From: Phallusia fumigata
Taxonomy: Eukaryota; Chordata; Ascidiacea; Phlebobranchia; Ascidiidae
Direction: 5' to 3'
Length of the DNA stretch: 36,026 bases
Assembly (NCBI GenBank): GCA_008931825.1
Contig: QXVZ01027062.1
Location: 1-36,026 of the forward strand
A model generated the notes under the pieces. The model ran no database searches. It was not told where the DNA came from and saw only the letters and a program-made list of their open reading frames with translations. Below are positions 8,901 through 17,500 of this stretch, piece after piece (the stretch's first letter is position 1; every line of letters starts with the position of its first letter). Both the position numbers and the translations under genes were made by a program.

Positions 8901-11249
8901 GAGTCCTTATTTACTAGGATTAGTTCAACTTTAACCTCAAAGTAACCTTCATCGCCAACTTTCTGAAACGAGTCGAGTTTTGGTTACCCGAGTCAATTCG
9001 AGTTTTGTACAAGAAATCGATTCAAACCAAGAGTTCCGACCCAACACTGATTTAATAGAATGTTAAAATAGAGGCATTTGACAAAAGTAAGTCTCAGATT
9101 GACCGCATGATTTTAATGTGAAGTTCTTGCTTTTGCAGTAACTCGAGTAACTCTTGCTTTTACAGAAACTTGAATTGACTCGAGTAACTCTTGCTCTTAG
9201 AGTAATTCCAGTTTATACAACAACTGCATGTAAGCAAAGTTTAATAGGCCTATAAAACACAGTCATACATAAAAAGTAGTTCAGACAGAAAAACTAAAAC
9301 GAACTATGTCTTTTTGTAGACGTTGTCGTTTGTCACTGAATCGATATCCATCGCTTTCCTTGTCGCAACCATCGTTATCATCAAACGGTACAAGTCCTTC
9401 GTGAAAGGCGACGGAGTTCCCAACCAGATCAACTTGTGTGTAGCTCTCCTGTTCCTCCACACCCTTAACTTGCTGCACGATGTGGTTGTGCTGTACGACG
9501 GTGTGTGTGTGGCACTCACCATCGCTATCCACTACTTTTTCATGGCCGCAGGTAAATGTAGACACACAAAAACAACCAGACATTGAGATAGGACATTCAC
9601 CCTAACAATCGAACACAAGGATAAAGACACACACGCAAACAAACAATCAATCAATCACACACACACACACACACACAAATAAAAAATCAGACACACACAC
9701 ACACAAACAATCATACATTGAAATGAAGACATACAACCCAACAATCAGACACATACACAAACAATTAGACACACAAAAATAAAGACACACACACAAGCAC
9801 AAACAATCAGACACAAATAGACAAAGACACATACAGACACAAGCAAATTGTGATTTTTCTTAGGAACTTGGACGTTCGTGGAGGGAATCCGTATATTTAT
9901 GGCAGCCCTTAACGCAGCATGGTACAGCTCCCAGAACCCACGAAAGAGGTTTAGAGTGTTCATGGCTCTCGGCTGGGTCCTTCCTGCTGTTTTCGTGATC
10001 ATCGGGGCCGGTGTGGGGATATCCCTGGGTGTATACATGGAACCCCAACCCTTCTACGCAAGATGCAACAAGTACCGGAAGCTAGACAACCAAATACAAA
10101 AGTACGGGAGGTGTTGGCTGGTGCCAGGGACCGGGGTCTTCTACGGAACTCTGCTTGTTCCCCTCGCTCTCATGCTGATCATGAACTTCGGAGTGGCGAC
10201 CCTGGCCGCTGTGAAGATGCTGAGGTCGAAGAGGCGCCAGAAACGAAACCAGGGCCACAGCTACAAGGAGTTGGCGACAGCGGTAAAGAATCTTCTCTTT
10301 CTGTTCCTGTTGCTGGGAGGAACGTGGATACTAGCCTTCCTTACAGGTAGATATGTGGAAGTTGTTTCATTCGTTTCCTCTTGTGCAGTGCTTCGCACTT
10401 TTTAACACTCACGTCACTCTGAACTTCCTAAATTCGGCGCACAGCTCGTTGGTTTTGCGCCAGGAAAGTCCTTCGAAGATTAAAATTTTCCTTTGACGCC
10501 ACAAATAAATTACTAACGCATTGTCGGGGGGTCTAACTCTTGTGTGAATTAGCATTGTGCCTTACTGTTGTAACGTTCAAATTTGCTAAGGAATTTTTTT
10601 TCTGTGTCCTAAAAACCTTTAGAAGTTACACTGCGACACACTGGTTGTGGAGCACTAGGTCCTTTAGTGCAGATTTCTTTTCTTACAACCAGGGATAATC
10701 GCACCTCTAGGATTGCGAGGATGCTGAATCATTATGGACTGTGAGAGCTGGTTGGCGATTTCGACAAGGAACAAAATGAGTCACTGCTTGTGCTAAGCGA
10801 GTTCATGGCCGTAGCCGACGTTTTAAGAACTTCTAAACCTGGCAACCCTATTATTAACATACACCTCCAGAATAGAGTAGGAACAATGCTGCCTTTCCTG
10901 TCGAAAAAACAAGGGCTGTCGTAGCTTTAGAACTACAAAAGCATGTTATTTTCAGGCTAAAGACAATTACATTTACCAATTTCGTTTTGCAGGTATTGGA
11001 AATGTGACTAGTCAGATTCTATTTATGTATGCGAACGGTCTCGTCAACGGCTCACAAGGAATCATTGTCTTCGTGCTCTACTGCATCAAAAACGAAGCCA
11101 TACGAGGGAAAATCTTTCCCTTCAAGAATTCGAGGCAGAAGCATCCTGGAGTGTCTAAGGCGCCAAAAACTGGCGCCGGGAAAAATAGGAATTGCTACAT
11201 GAGGGATTCATCGACGGTTCCAACACTTTCGACTGCATTCTCTAAATAA
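2929..11249 (+). CDS. Adhesion-type G protein-coupled receptor, 8 exons
   Basis: Exons: 2929-2983, 4552-4683, 6980-7156, 7612-7821, 8069-8826, 9320-9551, 9864-10346, 10993-11249; all junctions are GT..AG and phases agree, giving 767 aa and a TAA stop. Order of parts: signal peptide (about 1-19), Cys-containing N-terminal segment, C-type-lectin-like piece (about 120-191), Ser/Thr- and N-glycosylation-rich stalk with an RKKR site at 341-344, GPS at 400-432, then seven membrane helices (about 447-705) and a short basic tail. Adhesion GPCRs are plasma-membrane receptors, usually cut at the GPS and activated by the exposed tethered agonist. Family is clear; the ligand and subfamily are not. The start is chosen because it opens a clean signal peptide followed by a consensus GTGAGT donor. 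Exons 2-3 have the least independent support. Confidence 0.85.
3690..3785 (-). other. tRNA-like sequence in GPCR intron 1
   Basis: On the minus strand, ACGGGGTCCACTGGTCAATT, AGGAGTCAAAACCTCCT (a perfect 5-base stem with a 7-base loop) and GATTGGGTTCAAACCCCGT resemble the start, anticodon arm and T arm of a tRNA. The loop lacks the invariant T33, and the acceptor and T stems would overlap. I treat it as a tRNA-derived relic. Confidence 0.25.
4373..4508. mobile_element. Palindromic MITE of the TACGGTACG family, copy A
   Basis: The ends GGCAAGGATGGCTGTAC and GTACTGCCATCCTTGAC are inverted repeats of each other. The interior is itself rich in GTAC palindromes. The element lies 43 bases before GPCR exon 2 and leaves its acceptor tract intact. 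Confidence 0.65.
4552..7821 (+). CDS. GPCR exons 2-4: ectodomain with C-type-lectin-like part
   Basis: Exons 4552-4683, 6980-7156 and 7612-7821 are all phase 1-1, so they could be skipped or shuffled without frame loss. Exon 2 has three or four Cys (YCGDIPC, KCLL, SCVKE). Exon 4 contains FTNWVDEPLSNETGFLCGAI, then W-I-N-V-N-C and D-I-V-C, which fits the second half of a C-type lectin fold (W..EP, CGAI, W..NC, .C). No clear Ca2+/sugar motif such as EPN is present, and the first half of the fold is not obvious. For exon 3 I use the donor GTCAGT at 7157 because the better-looking GTAAGT at 7161 breaks the reading frame. Confidence 0.6.
5430..5456 (-). mobile_element. hAT-type terminal inverted repeat fragment
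   Basis: On the minus strand this reads CTAGGGATCGGCAACCTACC, close to the CAGGGGTCGGCAACCT end seen in many animal hAT elements. No partner end was found nearby, so this is a solo end or a decayed copy within GPCR intron 2. Confidence 0.4.
5534..5729. mobile_element. hAT-like MITE in GPCR intron 2
   Basis: The left end GTGGTTTTCAAACTATGCATCGCGAC and the right end read in reverse, CAGTGTTTCCAAAACTG...CGATGCGACGCC, are inverted copies of each other. Both match the CAGTGNTTCTCAAACT type of hAT end. It has no ORF. It shares GGCGTCG motifs with the MITE at 1689-1899 and is probably the same family. Confidence 0.55.
6782..6806. promoter_or_regulatory. Perfect 9-base inverted repeat of an ATF/CREB-like site
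   Basis: GTGACGTAA and TTACGTCAC face each other across a 7-base spacer (CAAAACA). TGACGTAA is a known binding sequence for CREB/ATF and related bZIP factors. It lies about 170 bases before GPCR exon 3. It may be an intronic enhancer site or a chance palindrome; the sequence alone cannot decide. Confidence 0.3.
8069..8826 (+). CDS. GPCR exon 5: stalk, furin-like site and GPS motif
   Basis: One large exon gives residues 192-444. It has many N-glycosylation sequons (INTT, ENDT, ETNET, GNTS, LNETLNAT, LNKS, ENDT). RKKR at 341-344 (8515-8526) is a furin-type site. The end carries a GPS: Cys in ECRF, GC, then CTCSH-T-T-M-F-T-V-L-L, with predicted self-cleavage between T425 and T426 (8769/8770). 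The usual triplet is His-Leu-Thr/Ser; here it is His-Thr-Thr. The piece after the cut (TMFTVLL) keeps the Phe and Leu positions of a tethered agonist. The exon ends in phase 0. Confidence 0.85.
9320..11249 (+). CDS. GPCR exons 6-8: seven-transmembrane domain
   Basis: Exon 9320-9551 has TM1 (SISIAFLVATIVII), TM2 (NLCVALLFLHTLNLL) and the start of TM3 with its conserved Cys (VCVALTIAIHYFF). Exon 9864-10346 continues TM3 with the family signature W..VEG, then TM4, a second extracellular loop RCWLVPG whose Cys should pair with TM3, TM5, a basic third intracellular loop (KMLRSKRRQKR) and TM6. Exon 10993-11249 has TM7 (YANGLVNGSQGIIVFVLYC, matching the class B2 NSLQG signature) and a tail of about 55 residues rich in Lys and Ser. 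Confidence 0.9.
9650..9845. repeat. CA-rich microsatellite
   Basis: A run of (CA)n mixed with AGACACA and AAACAATCA units fills most of the 312-base intron between the GPCR exons that split TM3. The apparent open frames on the minus strand here are only the repeat being translated. Confidence 0.9.
10347..10992. other. GPCR intron 7 with repeat-like sequence
   Basis: No coding exon is visible. The segment 10700-10740 (GATTGCGAGGATGCTGAATCATTATGGACT) resembles 25637-25670 (GATGCGAGGATGCCGAATTATTAGGATTGG), so a decayed transposon of the same family is likely here. Confidence 0.4.
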
Positions 11250-11313
11250 TTTGATTTCATAAAATATTGTTTGAGCATTGGCAACCCATCAAGCAATATC
11301 AGATGACGTTCTG

Positions 11314-11346
11314 TGTTTGAGACAAGACCAGGGGTGATCAACCTGC
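11314..11346 (+). mobile_element. hAT-type terminal sequence
   Basis: CCAGGGGTGATCAACCTGCGGCCGC closely follows the CAGGGGTGGGCAACCTGCGGCC form of hAT ends found across animals. It starts 65 bases after the GPCR stop, so it is probably in the 3' UTR. The opposite end was not found. Confidence 0.45.
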
Positions 11347-11424
11347 GGCCGCAAATATTGTTTAATGAAGCCGCGCACATGTGTTTTAAATCATACAAAA
11401 TGATGGCCGTGCATAATTAAAAAG

Positions 11425-11637
11425 TTTGACTTGAAAAAAAGGTTAAAGAACAAATAAAGTTATTAAAAAGTTACACCGTAACATTTCACTTTTTAACATG
11501 AGTAAATGGGATACCACTAGATAAATTATANTTTGACTTGAAAAAAAGGTTAAAGAACAAATAAAGTTATTAAAAAGTTACACCGTAACATTTCACTTTT
11601 TAACATGAGTAAATGGGATACCACTAGATAAATTATA
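11425..11637. repeat. 106-base duplicate flanking a single N (assembly join)
   Basis: Bases 11425-11530 and 11532-11637 look identical, with the N at 11531 between them. Like the block at 798-1014, this is best read as an unmerged contig overlap. Confidence 0.88.
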
Positions 11638-11729
11638 TTCCTTTTTATGTCAGTTTATAAAGTAACTTGGACTCACTGGCGATAGTAAAATAATTAAGTT
11701 TGTGCTGCGACCTCAACAGTGAAAATTGT

Positions 11730-11815
11730 GCTCCCCTGGACTACACCGTCTCTTCTATGGCGAGTTTCGAACTCACAACCACCAGGTCTAGCAACTTCAA
11801 AAGACACCCTGATTC
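11730..11815 (-). other. tRNA-like B-box sequence
   Basis: Read on the minus strand, the segment contains GTGGTTGTGAGTTCGAAACTC, a good match to the T-arm/B box of a tRNA. I cannot fold a full cloverleaf with a matching acceptor stem, so this is more likely a decayed tRNA-derived SINE than a gene. Confidence 0.25.
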
Positions 11816-11874
11816 ATAACTAGCATTTGCATTGATTTGCTTTAACTTGCTTTTCTATATTTTAACTTTTGCGG

Positions 11875-12215
11875 CGTCGTTTTCTGCCGAATTACTGGAT
11901 TTTGTGCAAACTTTTCTTTTTATAATTTTGAGTGTTCACTCGTTTTATTGTGTATACATTTTACACTTTCTGCGTTAAAGTTGGCTTTTAAAGCAATCGT
12001 TTATAGCGTGCATTAACCTCCGATGTATTATGTAACATTAAAAAGTATCCTGGTTGATGCGATTACAACTTGATCTCGAGTTTTGTGTGGTTTTCTGCAG
12101 TAATCTTCATCTTTTTATTATTATTTTAAATGTTTACTTGTTTTATTGTGTAGACTTCACATTGTAAAGTTGCTGCTTTAATATTTGGTTCGAATATAGC
12201 GTCAAAACCTGATAA
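11875..12215 (+). repeat. Two diverged direct repeat units
   Basis: Segments around 11930-12010 and 12120-12210 share GTTTTATTGTGTA.AC, TACACT/ACATTGTAAAGTTG.C, TTTAA and ATAGCG in the same order. They look like two old copies of one unit of roughly 180 bases. No ORF; class unknown. Confidence 0.4.
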
Positions 12216-12525
12216 CAAGGCTTGTTGCGTTTGTAAGAGATCGAATCGTCAGCATTTAACCGCACAACTTCATCCAGTTTGCAAGATGTCCGAACCAGCA
12301 TTCCTCAACCGCTTAAAATTAAGGAAGTCGATATTCAGATCTAGCCTTTGAACAGGGTTAACTTAGAAGACCGGGTTAAACACAGCAATACTGATAACAG
12401 TCGTTCGATTCAAATGACACCCGGTCAAAACTGTCGCTATTTGACACACACAATATACCTGATAAGTTACGATCCTATGAACTCGTCACAATCATCGTTG
12501 AAACGTGTTGCAAACCAAACAATCC

Positions 12526-12680
12526 AGCATGGCGGAGTGCTTAGCGCGACTGTCTTGTGCTTGTGAGCTTGTGGGTTATAATTCCATTTCGGTCGCTGGT
12601 GTTTCCCTGAGCAAGAAACTTAAGAGGCATTGCTCCAACCCAGTGGAACCCGATGGGTTGACCAAATTGTCACCCACTAT
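12526..12680 (+). mobile_element. tRNA-derived SINE, full-length copy
   Basis: The head ATGGCGGAGTGCTTAGCGCGA...GAGCTTGTGGGTTATAATTCC has the A-box and B-box layout of a Leu/Ser-type tRNA. It is followed by the family core GTTTCCCTGAGCAAGAAAC, TTAAGAGGCATTGCTCCAACC, CAGTGGAACCCGATGGGTTG (12601-12660). The minus-strand copy at 23890-24030 has the same head-plus-core structure. Confidence 0.7.
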
Positions 12681-13939
12681 AAAAAATCGAAAAAAACAAA
12701 TAAAAAATGATCCAACGAAAATGTGGCAGGTAGCTCGACAGTATTACGTATAACGCATTCAGGCGTTGTTCTCCCAACCAATGATAAACTCACCGTTGCG
12801 AATCGGCTGAAGTAAGCCCGAAAAAGTTTACCGTTATCTGTGCCAAAATCAGTTTTTATCAAAAACACCAACTTAGTTACTGAGTGACAATATAAACAAC
12901 AACGCTCCCTTTAAACATACATACGTCACAGTGTCAAGCGAATATTGTCATGGAGTTTTGCCAAACGTTTTCGCTACCACTATCGCTAAATACTTGAAGC
13001 CGGATTTCATAGCGAACAGATCAAACAATTACCGGCAAACTCAATCATCACTTTGTTAATTATCGAACGAGTAAACGTGCCTGACGGGGTCAAAGTTTGA
13101 ACAAGTGTATGATGTTGCAATAAAGCTGGGCCGTTGCAAGGTAATGATATGCGATAATCGAACACGTTCCCCGTTACATAACTGGTTTATGTTTGCTTTT
13201 TCACACGGTATGACTACAATGAAGTTGTAAATTGCAATGTTTCATACCAGAATGTTGTGATTTTTTGCCTCAAGTACAAAGTAAACGATCTGCTATCAAA
13301 GGTGGTTGAAAGTTTCAAGTTTTGAGAAACGCTTTATGATCACAACCGTCGAGGTACCTGCCTCATTGCAGCAAAATTCATTCAATTTTAGTCAATTCTT
13401 TTCAGTTTGGGGACTTGGTGACGTCACCCAGACCAATACATCGGGTTCTACTCTGTAAAGTCGTGACACTCGGTCGTCTTGATGGGTTGAACTAGAGGAT
13501 CGGTCATCTTTAAAACATTAAAAAAATTAAAAAAATCCGCACCAAGTTATCTTAACGCAATCTTTTAAAATCCTTACCTATTTTAACCTTGTGTTTGCAA
13601 TGGTTGAGGCTGAAAAGCATGACAAGTAACAAGGGCAATTTTTTTATTTACATGACCTGTGTGAGTCAATATAACAACCCATCCCGTGTACGTTATAAAA
13701 CAACAGAAGCAGCCCATCAATTGGTTTTGTCAAAACGAAAGTTTACTCAACAAATTAACAACCAATGTGTGCGGCCCCGCTGTGCGTTTTATGTCCAGGC
13801 TGCTTCAGCTAGTAGTTAAATCTGTGTGCTTGAATATAGGAACAAAAGATATACTTAAATAAATTAAGGTTTCGGAGAGTAGCTTAATTAAAAACATAAC
13901 TGCAAGAGAGTTATACTTGTATGTAGTAAATACATTTTA

Positions 13940-13985
13940 TTGTAAGCGTTTCGACAATCGCGGTTGTCATCATCAATGTATGTAC
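13940..13985. repeat. Segment shared with 28005-28055 (transposon-tail type)
   Basis: GTAAGCGTTTCGACAATCGCGGTTGTCATCATCAATG parallels TTTCTACGTTTCGACAAACGCTGCTGTCATCAGG at 28014-28049. The phrase CGTTTCGACAA...TGTCATCA recurs at the ends of many animal retroelements and MITEs. I cannot assign a class. Confidence 0.35.
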
Positions 13986-14280
13986 ATGAATAGCTCAGTA
14001 AACGTTGAGCGTGCTTAATTAATCGTTTCAACATAATTACGAGAACGCATAAATTTACATTAGTGTATCTAGGGCCGCAAACCTATGGCGAAAAGTTGAA
14101 CATTTTGTACAAACATTCGGTAAATAAACACTTACTCGGAGCAAATGAGTCGAGACAAGTAAGCACATCTAAGCACATAGAACGGGCGATTAATTTAATG
14201 TACGTGAGGCAAGAAAATCAGAGACCCCTGATTTAGCCAGTCGTGCTTTGTATTTTTTGTTTGTATTTTAGTGCAGTAAA

Positions 14281-14408
14281 TCAGTACGGTATGCGGTATT
14301 GAGTCGTGTGTACCACATACGCCATTACGAATGGCGTACCATACTTTTAGGTGTTTTTGCTGCGTACCGTACCAATGTACAGTATACCGTACTGTTATTC
14401 TTGGCAGT
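14281..14408. mobile_element. Palindromic MITE of the TACGGTACG family, copy B
   Basis: Inner blocks TACCACATACG, GAATGGCGTACC and TTTTTGCTGCGTACCGTACC, and the end TTATTCTTGGCAG, align with the copies at 4373-4508 and 28190-28450. It ends about 150 bases before the start codon of the kinase-ZU5-death gene, so it sits in its likely promoter or 5' UTR. Confidence 0.6.
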
Positions 14409-14555
14409 TGTGTACACTTGTATACAGCAGCGTTTCACATTGTGTACAACATCATGATAGCAATTATATTTTTATACCCAAGCAGGCCAGTAATTCTGAC
14501 CAACTAAAAACGCAACAGGAGTTTGTGCTGTCCGAAGTTGTTAACCAGAATAATC

Positions 14556-17500
14556 ATGACCGATGTTGTTAACTATCAAAGTCCGCTACACTTTTCAAGG
14601 CAGGAAGTTAAAGAGCGTTACCGGGAGGACTTGGAATCAATTTTGGCGAAACGTGAGGAAAGCAAACGGACTGATCGCAGTGTTTCTCTGGAGTAAGTAT
14701 TGACAAGTTCAGCAAATTCCACTTTGCAGTATTTATCTTACAATGACCTGTGGGTTACGTAACCAAGTTGAGCAGTAGGTTACGCAATAACAAGGGGGGA
14801 TAACTTTACAAGTTATGAACAACTTCTTACGTAAGCGTGCCTTCCTGCCTTCCTTGGACACACCGAAATTGCGCAACTAGAAGCAACGAGAAAATGCTAA
14901 AAACATAAATGCGTCATCGGCACTAATAAAAACATTTCTCCTGTGGTGCAAGTTGGCACATCCAATGGTTGTCTCTATTCAGAGGGTTTTTACAATTAAA
15001 GAACTCTACCTGTTTTAAAGATTAACTCTACCTGCATTTCGCAAAAAAACGTGATGAGAAACGTGCAAAAGACCATAAATGAGTCATCAGCAATGGTTAA
15101 AACAAGCTTTGATATTTGCCCTGTGGTGTAAGCTGGGCAAAAGGTTGGGTTCCGTCTGACAAAGTTATTGTATTTAACGCAGTGCGAAACCGCATGTCCT
15201 ACCTAATGTCATCAAACGCAAAGGAGCGATGAGGAGGACGACCGGCGACAGTCCACTGAAGTTAGAAGCCGGATGTAAGGAAACTTTGCACGATGTGCTA
15301 CGAAGAGATAAAGAACTTTCTTGGCTTGAAAGGTTCCACATCGCGAAGCAGCTTGCAGAGGCACTGAAACATTTACACTCAAAGTCAGTCGTTCACGGCA
15401 AGATCAGAACAGATACTATTTTCTTCACTGAATCAAAAGAGGTAACATTTGCAAAACAAAAATCTAAATCAACCACGAAGGCGTGTTGTGCTTTATTGTT
15501 CGATAGGTTTCTATCGATGTGTTCGCGCGTTCTTTATTGTTTCGTTTGTATCGAATTAATTTTTTATGTTTTTTTGTACTTGTATGTTGTAAATTGAGCT
15601 TTGAATTTTATTTGCCCTGAGAGAGACGACCTAAATAGGATGTCGAAACGTCGGTACGCATAATCACATTTGGCAGAAGGGCCTTCATAAAGCCAAGCAC
15701 ACATTTTCACAAATATGAAGTAACTAAATTCGAATCCTACGTAGACGCACGTGACGACATGCTTTTCAGTATTAATCAGATAGTTGCGTATTTTTCAGGT
15801 CAAGATATTCCAGTTAACAGATCCAAATGTCACCAAACAAGCTTGTGACGACGTAAACAGGTAAAGCAAAAAACGTCTTAAGGTATGATAAGTCCTCCTC
15901 TTCAAGGTAGACACAACTCAACATTTACTGAACTGTACTGCCATTGTTACATGCCGCCATAGAATAAGTTAAAACTCTCGTAAAAGTTTCACAATCAATC
16001 AAATTCTTAGTTTCAAATGGCATGTCCAGAATTGCCTAACTTGTTTCCTACCATACCACACCTCCAAGCGGCACGCAATCTAAGCTGATTATTTGTGTTG
16101 ACGCAAACTGGCTAAGCCAAAAAGGCTAAGTCGACACGTTTTGTTAAAAAATCGTTTTTGTTGAAATGAGTCAAGCTTATCTGTAGTACAATACTTACGG
16201 TTGTCGGTTGCTTTGTAGTTACATCGAGGTTCTGTGCGTCCTGATTGCAAATGGGAAGAGAACTCAAAGACCAAAGGAAGCGAGAGCAAACCTTGATTTT
16301 GTTGAGGAGGTCATCGAATCCCTTAAACCGAAATCGCTTGATTTCCAGATTTGCAAACTTTTTCGCGATACAATTAAGCAATGGTGGGACGAGAATTCTC
16401 TGTTAAGTATGGAACAAGGTAATTGAACCAAAAATTAGACGTTGTATCTCATCACAAGCATGAGTATGGGGCAATTTGAATGTGTAGAAAAGAAAAAGTT
16501 GACATATAATTGGTTGAAAAGTGGCGACTTTAAAAACGACAACAAAGGAGGGTAATTGTCTAAATAAGTTAATTGCCTCCTGTTTTAATATTTACCTGGT
16601 AGAGCAAATCTAATCGTTTTGTTAGTTTCGAAAACGTTGGACGAATTTTCAAAGCAGAATCTTGAGACACCTACAATCAAAAGTTCGAATTCTTCCAAAC
16701 AAGGTAAGGGCTTAACAGTAATATTTGCTTGTTTGTTTACTTCATAATTTATGTCGTCGAGTGGAAGAATACAGTAATAAGTTATGCTCGTGATAAGTAC
16801 ACCGCTGAGTTTTAAGAACTTTGTCGTATTTTGCGTCCTATTGCTGTTTTAACACATTGGCAAATGCTATTTTTAATAATTTTTTTTAAAAATGCGTGCT
16901 TCTAACAAACCCATGTTACTTAACACCAAGAATGTCTATTGTCATTAAGATGAAAGAATGAACAAGAATCACGACAAGGAAAGGAAATCAAGTGGATCAC
17001 AAACTGATTATTTGTCACAAGCTGAGCAACAGGTAATAAATATGGGACCTGGGAGTCAAAGAACACACTGGGATTTAAATCACCAACCTAAAAGAGTCCA
17101 GCCATAGTTACCTAGGTTTTTGTGAAAAAATTAAAGTAATGTCATCAATGGGAACCACCCACTTAAACAGTAGCTCCTAATGGCTTCTAAAAATTTAGTC
17201 AACACTTATTGGCCATTACTAATTAAGCTGTGTAAAATATCCCATTGTTATCTAATGCTCTGCACCATGATGTGCTAAAAAGAAAAATGCCTTTAGTTCA
17301 ATCTAGATTTATTGTAAGATCGTTTCTGTTTTACACAATAATTTGGCAAATAAAATTGACCAGCACATTTAGAAAAGCAATGATGACACAAGCCTAACAA
17401 GATTCTTCATAAACACAGGAAAACTACAGGTTTGTTGCAAAAACTGAAGAAAAAGTTGGACCACAAGGAGCAAAACTAACAGTTGGTGGATGTATTGTTG

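Larger units (their letters stand above)
11250..14555. other. Intergenic region between GPCR and kinase-ZU5-death gene 1
   Basis: No supported gene. It contains a hAT-type end near 11317, an N-join duplicate, a pair of decayed repeat units, a SINE copy, a segment resembling a transposon tail near 13940 and a palindromic MITE at 14281. An AATAAA at 11453-11458, 204 bases after the GPCR stop, is a candidate polyadenylation signal, although it falls inside the duplicated block. Confidence 0.5.

Noticed and set aside
9647..9832. Cys/Val-rich open frames on the minus strand
   Set aside because: They are translations of the CA-rich microsatellite inside a GPCR intron.
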